Below are positions 33,344-41,206 of a stretch of DNA of 49,196 bases, one piece after another; the first letter of the stretch is position 1; each line of letters begins with the position of its first letter. The stretch lies in assembly GCA_947088865.1 (NCBI GenBank), contig CAMUHY010000021.1, positions 1-49,196 on the forward strand, in the 5' to 3' direction. The position numbers and the translations under genes are program-made. The notes beneath the pieces are model-generated. The model was not told the DNA's origin. It made no database searches and saw only the letters and a program-made list of their open reading frames with translations. The DNA is from an uncultured Eubacterium sp. GTDB lineage: Bacteria > Bacillota > Clostridia > Lachnospirales > Lachnospiraceae.

Positions 33344-34291
33344 GTGAAGTTATATAGAATATATAATATAATAACCATAACAGGGTATTTTTTTAGAAAG
33401 GTATGGTTATTTGATTTGAAAAGTGAATTTGAAAAAGTTGCTATGCGGGTTTCAGCAGTCAGCATTGTAAGCAATGTTATACTTACAGTGTTTAAACTGT
33501 TGGCAGGCTTTATTGCACATTCAGGAGCCATGATTAGCGATGCTGTTCATTCAGCTTCGGATGTATTTAGTACATTTGTGGTGATAATAGGAATTAAGTT
33601 ATCTAGTAAAGAATCCGATAAGGAACATCCTTATGGACATGAACGCATGGAATGTGTGGCGGCTATTTTTCTCTCGACCATTCTTTGTATAACAGGTTTA
33701 GGAATTGGCGCTACGGCACTTAAAAATATTATCTCACGCAATTATGGCAATTTAGCAATGCCAGGTATATTGGCGTTGATAGCGGCATTAATATCTATTG
33801 TTACAAAAGAGGCAATGTATTGGTATACAAGAATCAATGCTAAAAAAATTGATTCCAGTGCGCTTTTAGCCGATGCATGGCATCATCGTTCAGATGCCTT
33901 ATCATCCGTAGGAGCTTTAGTGGGTATTGTTGGTGCAAGGATGGGATTTTTAATTTTAGATTCCATATCAAGCCTTGTTATCTGTTTTTTTATAGAAAAA
34001 GCGGCATTTGATATATTTAAAGATGCGATTGATAAAATGGTTGATAAGGCATGTGATGATGTTGTTGAACATGATTTAAGAGAGTGCGCATTGCAGCAGG
34101 AGGGTGTACTTGGCGTAGATATGTTAAAAACGAGAACGTTTGGCAATAAAATCTATGTTGATATTGAAATTTGTGCAGACGGTTCGCGTACCCTATCAGA
34201 AGCACATTCAATTGCCGAAAATGTGCATGATTCCATAGAACATAAATTTCCAAAAGTAAAACATATTATGGTTCATGTAAATCCAATGTAA
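33344..34291 (+). CDS. Cation diffusion facilitator (CDF/FieF-like) transporter
   Basis: Up to 315 aa. Membrane part: AVSIVSNVILTVFKLLAGF, then HSGAMISDAVHSASDV with the Asp/His metal site, HPYGHERMECVAAI, and DAWHHRSDALSSVG with the second conserved HxxxD site. The cytoplasmic C-terminal domain is ferredoxin-like and contains a metal His near HVHDSIEHKFP. It exports divalent metals such as Zn, Fe or Mn with proton exchange. The given GTG start is the longest; a TTG at 33413 following AGAAAGG may be the real start because the family usually begins near LKSEFEKVAMRVS. It lies just downstream of the terminator of the GH25 gene. Confidence 0.9.
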   Translation: MKLYRIYNIITITGYFFRKVWLFDLKSEFEKVAMRVSAVSIVSNVILTVFKLLAGFIAHSGAMISDAVHSASDVFSTFVVIIGIKLSSKESDKEHPYGHERMECVAAIFLSTILCITGLGIGATALKNIISRNYGNLAMPGILALIAALISIVTKEAMYWYTRINAKKIDSSALLADAWHHRSDALSSVGALVGIVGARMGFLILDSISSLVICFFIEKAAFDIFKDAIDKMVDKACDDVVEHDLRECALQQEGVLGVDMLKTRTFGNKIYVDIEICADGSRTLSEAHSIAENVHDSIEHKFPKVKHIMVHVNPM

Positions 34292-34359
34292 GAATAAAAA
34301 GATAAATAGCAGAAACAAGCCTATACAAAGATAATACAAATTTTAGTATATTTAACCTC

Positions 34360-34416
34360 AACAAGGAAGTCTTCCACTTCAATGCTGCAAAGGCATAAGT
34401 GGGGGACTTCCTTGTT
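34360..34416. terminator. Long bidirectional hairpin between convergent genes
   Basis: A 12-bp outer stem (AACAAGGAAGTC with GACTTCCTTGTT) encloses a second stem CCACTT/AAGTGG and a third ATGC/GCAT, giving a long hairpin between the CDF gene and the minus-strand Stealth gene. T runs are weak, so efficiency is uncertain. Confidence 0.6.
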
Positions 34417-34462
34417 TCAATGGGAGTATAAATGATAGTTTTATCTTGTTAATATAATAAAA

Positions 34463-35494
34463 TCATATTTCAAAGGAACATTTATCAGGCAATATTTTTT
34501 CAAATGCTCTAATAATTGTGGCTTTTCCAGTTTCAAAGTCAATGTCAAAACAAGGGTCATTTAAACATATCATTTTATATTTTTGTTTTGTTATTGCTTG
34601 ATATATAGCTTTGTTATTGTTTCCTGCATCAAAATATTTTAGAAATTTGTGAACATTAGAGGCAACAAAATTACCACTTAATTTTTGCCATTCTCGAATT
34701 AGGTATTGATGTACATCCTCTTTATGTCGAAACCGATGTTTGCAAGTATTATCTAATAGTTCGTATTCTTTTTCCCATATCTGTTGTAGTGTGGATTTAC
34801 AAAGCGGAGAAGGACCATGTATCGTATAAAAACCTGTAAATAAAGGAAATGCTAATTCAAGCATATTATATATAAAATACATTGGTGGATATCCTAATTT
34901 AAAATATTTTCCTGGCTGTTTTTTCATATTGCTTCTTTTATCAAAGTGTTTACATAACACTAGAGAATGATTGAGAAATATATGTGACATCGTAGGGTTT
35001 CTAGGGTTGGCAACAACAGGCTGGAGTGCAAGCATATCACGTGGAAAACCATCGACAAAAAAATCCTGAGGTTTTGTTTTTTTCGTAAGAAAAAAATCGT
35101 CATTAAAATATATAAAATTTTCAGATAATCCGTCAATTCTATGAAAATTTAATTCAATGCAGCTTGAATTAAATGTAGGCAAATATTGTTCTGGAATATA
35201 ATCGGAATGGTTGACAATATGCAGTTTAGAGGCTTTGGTATTTAACCAAGATGGCAGGTGTCCACAAGTCACAAAATGAATGGTTCTTACATAAGGGGCA
35301 AATTTTTCAATTCCACGAAATAAATATTGGAGATTTTCCCAGTCCCTATAACGTTGAATCGTATTGTCTATGGAAGTTTTTGGATTGTTGTTAGCAATTA
35401 TATTTTTAGGGGCTTCATACAAAGCTTTTGTTTGCTGCCATTTTGGGTCATTGCCGTCAACCCAAGCTATTACAATGTCAATTGGATAGTTCAT
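34463..35494 (-). CDS. Stealth-family sugar-phosphate transferase
   Basis: 343 aa. Conserved Stealth regions are visible: CR1 IDIVIAWVDGNDPKW at the start; CR2 ENLQYLFRGIEKFAPYVRTI, HFVTCGHLPSWL and FIYFNDDFFL, containing the acidic active-site cluster; CR3 around the HxLxF-type stretch and CR4 near the end. Family members transfer sugar-1-phosphate (or GlcNAc-1-P) units to build capsule or teichoic-like phosphodiester polymers. It stands alone, without other capsule genes. A GAAAGG RBS lies before ATG. Confidence 0.88.
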   Translation of the reverse strand: MNYPIDIVIAWVDGNDPKWQQTKALYEAPKNIIANNNPKTSIDNTIQRYRDWENLQYLFRGIEKFAPYVRTIHFVTCGHLPSWLNTKASKLHIVNHSDYIPEQYLPTFNSSCIELNFHRIDGLSENFIYFNDDFFLTKKTKPQDFFVDGFPRDMLALQPVVANPRNPTMSHIFLNHSLVLCKHFDKRSNMKKQPGKYFKLGYPPMYFIYNMLELAFPLFTGFYTIHGPSPLCKSTLQQIWEKEYELLDNTCKHRFRHKEDVHQYLIREWQKLSGNFVASNVHKFLKYFDAGNNNKAIYQAITKQKYKMICLNDPCFDIDFETGKATIIRAFEKILPDKCSFEI

Positions 35495-35588
35495 GATTGT
35501 ATTCCTTTCATATCCGATAAATGTTAATTTTATGATAAGTAGCTTTTATAAAAATGTCAAGCACAGCAGAATGATATTTTTAAAGGGA

Positions 35589-35617
35589 TTGATTTATAAT
35601 AAAAAATGTAGTATTGT
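35589..35617 (+). promoter_or_regulatory. Likely promoter of the MarR-flavodoxin operon
   Basis: TTGATT and TATTGT are 17 bases apart. The following operator-like inverted repeat begins 8 bases after the -10 box, near the expected start point. Confidence 0.5.
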
Positions 35618-35624
35618 ATATTTA

Positions 35625-35638
35625 GTTCAAAATTGAAC
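35625..35638 (+). promoter_or_regulatory. Inverted repeat, probable MarR operator
   Basis: GTTCAA-AA-TTGAAC, a perfect 6-bp inverted repeat with 2-base spacer, sits between the -10 box and the RBS of a MarR-type gene. Autoregulation is the usual arrangement for this family. Confidence 0.55.
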
Positions 35639-35653
35639 AAAGGAGCAAGGATA

Positions 35654-36079
35654 ATGAAAATGTTTAATTATAGTAATTTTATAAAGAAGGTTGTTGAAAA
35701 AGCTTATCTTGAAATGACAAAAAAATATGGGATGACAAATAATGAAATTGCAGTTATTTCATATCTTAGTGTAAATACAAATGCGACGGCTTCAGATATA
35801 GTAAATGATTTGCTTTTTTCTAAATCACATGTTTCATTGTCTGTTGATGCATTGACAAAAAAGGGTATGATAGAAAAAAAGCAAGATAAGCAAGATAAAA
35901 AAATTTATCATTTACAGCTTACCCAAAAATCGCAAGTAATAGTAGATGAACTTTTTGTTAGAAGAAATGAGATAGAAAAAGTTTTTTTTAAAGGCTTTTC
36001 TGAAAATGATAAGTTTCTATTACAAACATTAATTCAAAAAGTTGTGCTAAATATTAAAGACAGTACATTGTTAAAATAG
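35654..36079 (+). CDS. MarR-family transcriptional regulator
   Basis: About 141 aa from ATG at 35654, chosen because AAGGAG(CAAGG) lies just upstream; an in-frame TTG at 35633 lies within the operator and is unlikely. Winged-helix region about 30-100: GMTNNEIAVISYLSVN, TASDIVNDLLFSKSHVSLSV with the recognition helix, then the basic wing KKQDKQDKKIYHLQLT. Likely represses its own operon with the flavodoxin gene 16 bases downstream, in response to a small ligand or oxidation. No cysteine is present, so a Cys-based redox switch of the OhrR type is not supported. Confidence 0.88.
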   Translation: MKMFNYSNFIKKVVEKAYLEMTKKYGMTNNEIAVISYLSVNTNATASDIVNDLLFSKSHVSLSVDALTKKGMIEKKQDKQDKKIYHLQLTQKSQVIVDELFVRRNEIEKVFFKGFSENDKFLLQTLIQKVVLNIKDSTLLK

Positions 36080-36094
36080 AAGGGAGAAAAGAAT

Positions 36095-36538
36095 ATGAGA
36101 GCAATCATTATCTATGCATCTACACATCATGGAAATACGAAAAAAGTTGTTGAACAAATGGCAAAATATCTTTCGGCGGATTTAATTGATATACTTCAAA
36201 ATGAAAAACCAGACATTTCATCCTATGATATTGTGGGATTGGCATCCGGAGTGTATTTTCATTCATTCCATGAAAAAATAAAAGTATTTGTCAATAGCAA
36301 TTGTTTTCAAAAAGAGCAAAAAGTATTTCTTGTTGCTACTTGTGGAGTTCAATATATAGATTATACGAAAAATATTAAAAAAATCTTAAAAGAAAAAGGA
36401 GTTAAATGTTTAGGTAGTTTTCAATGCAGAGGCTATGATACATATGGGATTTTTGGGAAATTAGGTGGAATTGCAAAAAAACATCCTACAACACAAGACT
36501 TAAAAAGTGCAGAAGATTTTGTGAAAAAAATAATATAA
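36095..36538 (+). CDS. Flavodoxin-family protein
   Basis: 147 aa, the size of a short flavodoxin. The FMN phosphate-binding loop is YASTHHGNTKKV; further segments YDIVGLASGVYF and LVATCGVQY follow the expected order around the isoalloxazine-binding loops. It probably transfers electrons in place of ferredoxin or serves as a small FMN protein. The upstream MarR gene suggests inducible expression. Confidence 0.88.
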   Translation: MRAIIIYASTHHGNTKKVVEQMAKYLSADLIDILQNEKPDISSYDIVGLASGVYFHSFHEKIKVFVNSNCFQKEQKVFLVATCGVQYIDYTKNIKKILKEKGVKCLGSFQCRGYDTYGIFGKLGGIAKKHPTTQDLKSAEDFVKKII

Positions 36539-36707
36539 ATTAATCATTTATTTGTATATTTAAAATTAGAATAAGTATTTGAAATAAGTTGTAATCATAA
36601 GGCTTATGTCCTATAATAAATGTAATGGATTTTGTTGTTTCGTGTATTTTTACTATGAAGAAGCAGTATTACAGAAGTACTTTAGAATGGGATTGAGGAA
36701 GGTTAAA

Positions 36708-37253
36708 ATGGATAATTTGAATTTTATTTTTTTTGAGGAATTTAAACATCTTGATAAGTTATGTGGGGAACTTTATGAGGTAGAAAAAGATGGTGTTGCC
36801 AACTATATTGATGATATGAAAAGTGTTGTGCCATATGATTACAGGTGTATTGCAAATTGGAAAGAAGATTTGGAACAGTTGACTCGAATGCGTCATATTA
36901 GAAATAAGTTAGCACATGCGCCTGGTGCATTTGATGAAGAAACTTGTACACAAAAAGACATTAACTGGATTCAAGATTTTTATGAGCGTATTTTGCATCA
37001 ATTAGACCCAATAGCAATATTGTATCAAAAGTCCAAAGGACAACCATTAGAAAATGAAAAAAACAATACAAAAAATCAATCGTCCCATGTGTTAAATAAT
37101 GAAATAGAAAAAATATCGCTATTAGAGGATAAAGTGCATGATGAGACAAATAAAAACAGAAAAATATCACGGTTGAAAATATGCTTAATTGGTATCGTTA
37201 TAATGGCAATTCTAATAATTTTAGGATTGTTGATATGGTTAAGATTTGTATAA
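36708..37253 (+). CDS. Tail-anchored hypothetical protein with HEPN-like motif (DUF6548-like)
   Basis: About 181 aa from ATG at 36708, chosen for GAGGAAGG upstream; the longer frame from 36606 has no RBS. Residues 1-110 are helical with TRMRHIRNKLAHAPGAFDEE, in which RNKLAH fits the R-x4-H motif of HEPN proteins. I recall a similar family annotated as DUF6548. The C-terminal 25 residues are one membrane segment (CLIGIVIMAILIILGLLIW) with a short tail, so the protein is anchored with the helical domain inside. No nucleotidyltransferase partner is adjacent. RNase activity is possible but unproven; many RNxxxH helices are structural. Confidence 0.6.
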   Translation: MDNLNFIFFEEFKHLDKLCGELYEVEKDGVANYIDDMKSVVPYDYRCIANWKEDLEQLTRMRHIRNKLAHAPGAFDEETCTQKDINWIQDFYERILHQLDPIAILYQKSKGQPLENEKNNTKNQSSHVLNNEIEKISLLEDKVHDETNKNRKISRLKICLIGIVIMAILIILGLLIWLRFV

Positions 37254-37276
37254 TAGTTATCTGATATAATTGTTTT

Positions 37277-37308
37277 AAAGGCTGATTATTTGTTATAAAT
37301 CAGCCTTT
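37277..37308. terminator. Bidirectional terminator between convergent genes
   Basis: An 11-bp perfect stem (AAAGGCTGATT with AATCAGCCTTT) with a 10-base loop overlaps the stop of the macrodomain gene. It serves the HEPN-like gene (plus) and probably the macrodomain gene (minus). Confidence 0.7.
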
Positions 37309-38135
37309 AAAAGATGTTCATAAATTTTTCGGTCGTTGTCCTTAAAAACATTAAAAATAACTCGTTCGATACAGTGATTCTGTGTTGTTAAAAAATGAGT
37401 GACAGATTTCCAAGCAATTTCTGCTGCTTTATCATTTGGAAAATGAAATTCTCCTGTTGAAATACAACAAAAAGCAACAGATTTAATATGATTTTCCACA
37501 CAACATGCTAGGACATTTTCATAACAATTTTGTAAATCTTTGCAAAGTGCGTCATTTAGTTTGTCAAAACAAATAGGTCCAACAGTATGAATGATATAGT
37601 TACAGGGAAGATTATAGCCTTTTGTCAAAGTAGCAGTACCCGTAGGTTCTTTATATGTTTTCCCATATTGAGTTTTTCTGTGATTCATAATATTGTTACA
37701 TTCTGTCCGAAGCTGCATACCTGCCGCACTGTGAATAGCATTGTCAATACAGGAATGACATGGAATAAAACACCCTAACATCTGCGAGTTTGCCGCATTT
37801 ACAATTGCTCCTACTTTTAATCGTGTAATATCCCCCTGCCAAAGTGATATTTTTTCTGCAAAAGAAGAGCTGCTGCTTAATTGTTCTTTTATAGTTGGAA
37901 TATCGGATAAAGTCACAATACCCTTTGCTGTAAGCTCTTCTTGTAAGTAGTCATCTTGCAAATGGAGCAATTCATCACAAATGTTTTTTGGCATACGAAT
38001 ATTCATAAGAGAGCGAATGAGGTTTTTCTTTTCAGAAATGGTGTATTGTGTTGTTTCAAGTTGTTTATATTTGTCAGAATCTTCTTTTAATTTATCTAAA
38101 AAAATATCTGTTGTTGTTTTCTTCATTTTGTACAT
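37293..38135 (-). CDS. Macrodomain ADP-ribosyl hydrolase (zinc-dependent type, partner of SirTM)
   Basis: 280 aa. An N-terminal helical extension of about 85 residues precedes the macrodomain, which begins at LWQGDITRLKVGAIVNAANSQ. The loop MLGCFIPCHSCIDNAIHSAAG carries the Cys/His set of the zinc-containing macrodomains found with SirTM sirtuins, and GTATLTKGYNLP, IIHTVGP and FCCISTGEFHFP complete the ADP-ribose site. The enzyme removes ADP-ribose added by SirTM. It begins 12 bases after the SirTM stop, so both are one transcript. ATG at 38135 is used; ATG at 38126 (MKKTTTDIF) has better spacing to GAAAGG. Confidence 0.9.
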   Translation of the reverse strand: MYKMKKTTTDIFLDKLKEDSDKYKQLETTQYTISEKKNLIRSLMNIRMPKNICDELLHLQDDYLQEELTAKGIVTLSDIPTIKEQLSSSSSFAEKISLWQGDITRLKVGAIVNAANSQMLGCFIPCHSCIDNAIHSAAGMQLRTECNNIMNHRKTQYGKTYKEPTGTATLTKGYNLPCNYIIHTVGPICFDKLNDALCKDLQNCYENVLACCVENHIKSVAFCCISTGEFHFPNDKAAEIAWKSVTHFLTTQNHCIERVIFNVFKDNDRKIYEHLLKADL

Positions 38136-38147
38136 ACCTTTCTTTTT

Positions 38148-39083
38148 TTATTTTTGTGAATGTAAGTCTGATATTGTTTTTGACATATCGCCGCCAATGC
38201 CAATTACACGGTCTTCTAAGATTTCTGGAACCATCGCTTCATTTAAATTTAGCCGAATAAGTGATAAATTGCTGTTTTCATATGTCATTTTTTCAAAAGG
38301 AAATCGGATAATTGCCGGTGTATTAAATCCAACACCAAGTTCTAATAATACGCTTTTTTTCCCGTGCATTTTCTCCAAAAAATCTATATAGTGAGAAGCC
38401 ATGTTATGCCAATTTTCATCTTCTACAAAATAGTTGTCACTGCGAAGATGCATAGTCATATTACCGCCGCAGACAGGGCATTTTGGCACCATATAAGAAG
38501 GAATCATGCAGTTTTGTCTTGCTTTATCCATTTCATAAAATTGTTTTTTGGCATTATAAATTTTAGGGTGACATGCTTTTTCACATTGTATAGCTCCGTA
38601 ATCGCCTTGTGTTGCAAAAATGCGTTTTGCTTCAAAGCCAGATTTATAAAATTGATGGTCAACATTTGTGGTTAAAACAAAATAGTTTTTTTCTTTTATG
38701 ATGTCATAAAGCTGCTTATACAGAGGCAAAGCAGGTGGCAGAAATCGATTGAGCAGACTATGTTTTGACCAGTATCCCCATTTTTCTTCTTGTGTAGGAA
38801 ATGGATAAAATCCAGCAGTATACATATCTTTCATATATATAGTACCATATTTTTTTATAAATTCACTAAAATTATCGGTAAATCGTTTGCCGTTATATGT
38901 AAGTCCGGCGGCTGTGGAAATGCCAGCGCCAGCGCCAATCAGTATATATTCACTCTCCTTTATTAAAGCTGTGGCATGTTTTATTTGTTCTTTATACGGA
39001 ATATCTTGAAAAATATAATCATTGGCAAGTATTTCATTTAAAATAGTGGTGTGGTTTATTTTTTGTTTTTGATGTTGATTCAT
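38148..39083 (-). CDS. SirTM-type sirtuin (protein ADP-ribosyltransferase)
   Basis: 311 aa. NAD-binding Rossmann motif ILIGAGAGISTAAGL, then VLTTNVDHQFYKSG and IFATQGDYGAI. The Asn in TTNVDHQF and the Gln in ATQGDYG, where normal sirtuins have the catalytic His, are hallmarks of SirTM enzymes that ADP-ribosylate proteins instead of deacetylating them. A zinc ribbon (CEKACHP...CPVCGG) lies in the middle and LLELGVGFNTPAIIR near the end. Known SirTM operons add a GcvH-like protein, whose lipoylation enables modification, and a lipoate ligase; neither is present here, so the target is open. It has a promoter with two operators upstream. Confidence 0.88.
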   Translation of the reverse strand: MNQHQKQKINHTTILNEILANDYIFQDIPYKEQIKHATALIKESEYILIGAGAGISTAAGLTYNGKRFTDNFSEFIKKYGTIYMKDMYTAGFYPFPTQEEKWGYWSKHSLLNRFLPPALPLYKQLYDIIKEKNYFVLTTNVDHQFYKSGFEAKRIFATQGDYGAIQCEKACHPKIYNAKKQFYEMDKARQNCMIPSYMVPKCPVCGGNMTMHLRSDNYFVEDENWHNMASHYIDFLEKMHGKKSVLLELGVGFNTPAIIRFPFEKMTYENSNLSLIRLNLNEAMVPEILEDRVIGIGGDMSKTISDLHSQK

Positions 39084-39178
39084 ATTTATACCAAGCCTTT
39101 CTTTTATTATTTGTATTTGCAGGTTATGAGCAAGCAGCGTAGTGGATTGCGAATATCTGCTTAACGAAGCTGCGGTTT

Positions 39179-39201
39179 GATGTAATTACTTTTGTTACAT
39201 C
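39179..39201 (-). promoter_or_regulatory. Operator 1 of the SirTM promoter
   Basis: GATGTAA-N9-TTACATC, a perfect 7-bp inverted repeat just downstream of the -10 box at the expected start point. Confidence 0.65.
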
Positions 39202-39208
39202 TGATATA

Positions 39209-39237
39209 ACTATAACCTTTTGAAGATGTAATGTCAA
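39209..39237 (-). promoter_or_regulatory. Promoter of the SirTM-macrodomain operon
   Basis: On the minus strand, TTGACA and TATAGT are 17 bases apart. The -35 box lies in the spacer of operator 2, the start point in operator 1. The leader to the SirTM ATG is about 120 bases. Confidence 0.75.
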
Positions 39238-39247
39238 TAGTTACATC
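39225..39247 (-). promoter_or_regulatory. Operator 2 of the SirTM promoter
   Basis: A second GATGTAA-N9-TTACATC with identical arms and spacer length, 46 bases from operator 1 centre to centre, covering the -35 region. Two identical sites around one promoter indicate tight repression by a dimeric regulator not encoded next door. Confidence 0.65.
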
Positions 39248-39318
39248 GAAAAATATGCAAATAATAAAAATTGCCGCTTTCACAAATAAAAATTTGTAAA
39301 GCGGCAAATTCATTAAAA

Positions 39319-39507
39319 TTACTTATCACGTTCGGTAACACATTGTTCTATAACATTTTGTACATCATCTAAACAAGCGCCGCATACGGTTCCAGCTCCC
39401 GTCTTTTCTTGCACTTCTTCCAAAGTACTTGCGCCTGCATCAACGGCTTCTTTAATCATGCCGTTAGTAACACCAAGACAACTACATACTACTTCATCAA
39501 GTTCCAT
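39319..39507 (-). CDS. Bfd-like [2Fe-2S] protein
   Basis: About 62 aa from ATG at 39507, chosen over 39519 for the AAAGGATGG site upstream. It has four Cys in the bacterioferritin-associated ferredoxin arrangement: VVCSCLG near the start and VCGACLDD about 33 residues on. Such domains hold a [2Fe-2S] cluster and act in electron transfer; free-standing Clostridial versions have no defined partner. Confidence 0.85.
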   Translation of the reverse strand: MELDEVVCSCLGVTNGMIKEAVDAGASTLEEVQEKTGAGTVCGACLDDVQNVIEQCVTERDK

Positions 39508-39576
39508 ATAGTACACCATCCTTTCAAGGATAGTGTGTACAAATTAAAAGAAAATATACAAAAGATGTTAAAAATT

Positions 39577-40110
39577 TTAAAATGTTGATGTTGTTGATAC
39601 TGTTGAATCCGTAGGGTCTGCAAAAATTTTAAGATGTGGGGGATAAAGTGTAAATACAACAAAACATATAAATAATACACCTACAAGAAAGCAAAGTAAA
39701 AAGGTGTAAGGTTGAAGTTTGCAGGATAAAGTAAATTTATAAGCAGTAAAAAATGCAATAATACTGCTTAACACAAAGATAAGTATATCAAAAAATAAAG
39801 TATTTTTGCCTAAAATGAAGGTGTACGCATAAAAAAAGATTGGAATGAGTAATGTACCTATTAAAATTCCAAAGCATAAGGAGGAAGTAATGCAAGGATA
39901 ATCCGCTTTTAAATTTAAAATCATTATAAAAGAATAGAGTAACATTGGAAAAAATAGTAGCTTCATATGTTCCCATACCGATTCATTGATGGGAGTAAAA
40001 AGACCTACTATAAAGTTTTTATTTGTCCAATCGTATAAGAAATGAAAAAGAGTGCCTGTTAGTATAACAAAAATAATTCCTATAATTGTGTAGCATTTTA
40101 ATCGTTTCAT
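39577..40110 (-). CDS. DUF6512-like membrane protein
   Basis: 177 aa with five to six hydrophobic segments. The start YTIIGIIFVILTGTLFHFLYDW and NESVWEHMKLLFFPMLLYS match my memory of the DUF6512 family; function unknown. Conserved His/Glu in the loop (TPINESVWEHMK) could be functional. It stands alone between the Bfd-like gene and the cas operon. Confidence 0.75.
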   Translation of the reverse strand: MKRLKCYTIIGIIFVILTGTLFHFLYDWTNKNFIVGLFTPINESVWEHMKLLFFPMLLYSFIMILNLKADYPCITSSLCFGILIGTLLIPIFFYAYTFILGKNTLFFDILIFVLSSIIAFFTAYKFTLSCKLQPYTFLLCFLVGVLFICFVVFTLYPPHLKIFADPTDSTVSTTSTF

Positions 40111-40472
40111 TTAAAGTTCACCCCTAAATTAGTTTATGTAATTATATTAATAATATGTAGTTTATAATCCATAAAGTTTAAAATAAGTACAACTATAAAG
40201 TGATAAATAATAATTTAAGAAAATTAATACTGCGAAAATGTTTACTGTTATGGTAATTTATGGTACATTTACTATATTAAACGATGATATTTGATATATT
40301 TTGATACTTTATATAAATATATATTTAATTATGTTTATATTTTGATATATTATTGTTATTTATAATATACTATAAACTGTAAAAAATGGTAGGAAAGGAG
40401 AAGATATAAGATATTGTAAATGTTTACGGTTTGTGAAGAAAAAATTATATTAGGATACTAGGGGGTGATTTT
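40111..40472. other. AT-rich intergenic region before the cas operon
   Basis: No gene. Several copies of TTTTGATAT-like words and long A/T tracts. The promoter for the cas genes must lie here but no single -35/-10 pair is convincing. No CRISPR repeat like the one at the window end is seen. Confidence 0.4.
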
Positions 40473-41195
40473 GTGCAACAATATAAATTGACATTTAAGT
40501 TAGAAAAAAATTGGCTACCTAAGGAATTAGACCGACTTATTGTCAGTTTCTTAAAAGCGTCTACACAGGCGTATTCTCAAGATTTTTATGAGAGATTATA
40601 TGATAAAAGTCAATCTATCATAAAAAGTTTTACATACTCTTATTTTTTGCCAGGTGCAACATTCAATAAAGACAGAATAGAATTGCAAGGTAATGAATTT
40701 TCAATGTTTTTTTCCGATGCAGATTGGGAGGAGCTTCTCTATTTTTTTAATTCGTTTCAATTATTAAAATATAAAAAATATCCAATGAATGGAAATTCTA
40801 TGGAGTTAGTATCTATTTACATGCAAAAATTGAATGAAATTAAGGAAAATGAAATTGTTATTAAAATGCAAAGTCCATTGCTTGTTAGAAATCATAATTC
40901 TAAAGAAAATTCAGATATTTATTATACCTGTGAAATGGAAGGGTTTGCTGAGGCACTCAAGGAGAATGTATCTATTTTCTTCAGTAAAATGGGGGTTGAT
41001 ATAAAAACAGATGATTTTTTTATTGAGACAATTAAAGGAAAGAAGGTAGTTGTTCCCGTATTTGGAAGAAATACAGATGCATCGATTGGAATATTTAAGT
41101 TGACAGGCTCTTGCCAATTACTCAATATTTTGTATTTGGCAGGTCTGGGTGTAAGACGCTCTGAGGGACGAGGTAAATTTGAAGTGATTGGTTAG
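40473..41195 (+). CDS. cas6: Cas6 CRISPR RNA endoribonuclease
   Basis: 240 aa, GTG start 8 bases after TAGGGGG. A RAMP-type protein that cuts the CRISPR transcript within repeats to give crRNAs. The C-terminal glycine-rich loop YLAGLGVRRSEGRGKFEV is the Cas6 signature. First gene of a complete type I-B operon, 11 bases before cas8b. Confidence 0.9.
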   Translation: MQQYKLTFKLEKNWLPKELDRLIVSFLKASTQAYSQDFYERLYDKSQSIIKSFTYSYFLPGATFNKDRIELQGNEFSMFFSDADWEELLYFFNSFQLLKYKKYPMNGNSMELVSIYMQKLNEIKENEIVIKMQSPLLVRNHNSKENSDIYYTCEMEGFAEALKENVSIFFSKMGVDIKTDDFFIETIKGKKVVVPVFGRNTDASIGIFKLTGSCQLLNILYLAGLGVRRSEGRGKFEVIG

Positions 41196-41206
41196 GAGGT
41201 GATAAG

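Noticed and set aside
40111-40472. CRISPR array or repeats upstream of cas6
   Set aside because: Only AT-rich words without fixed length or spacing; none matches the 30-mer at the window end.
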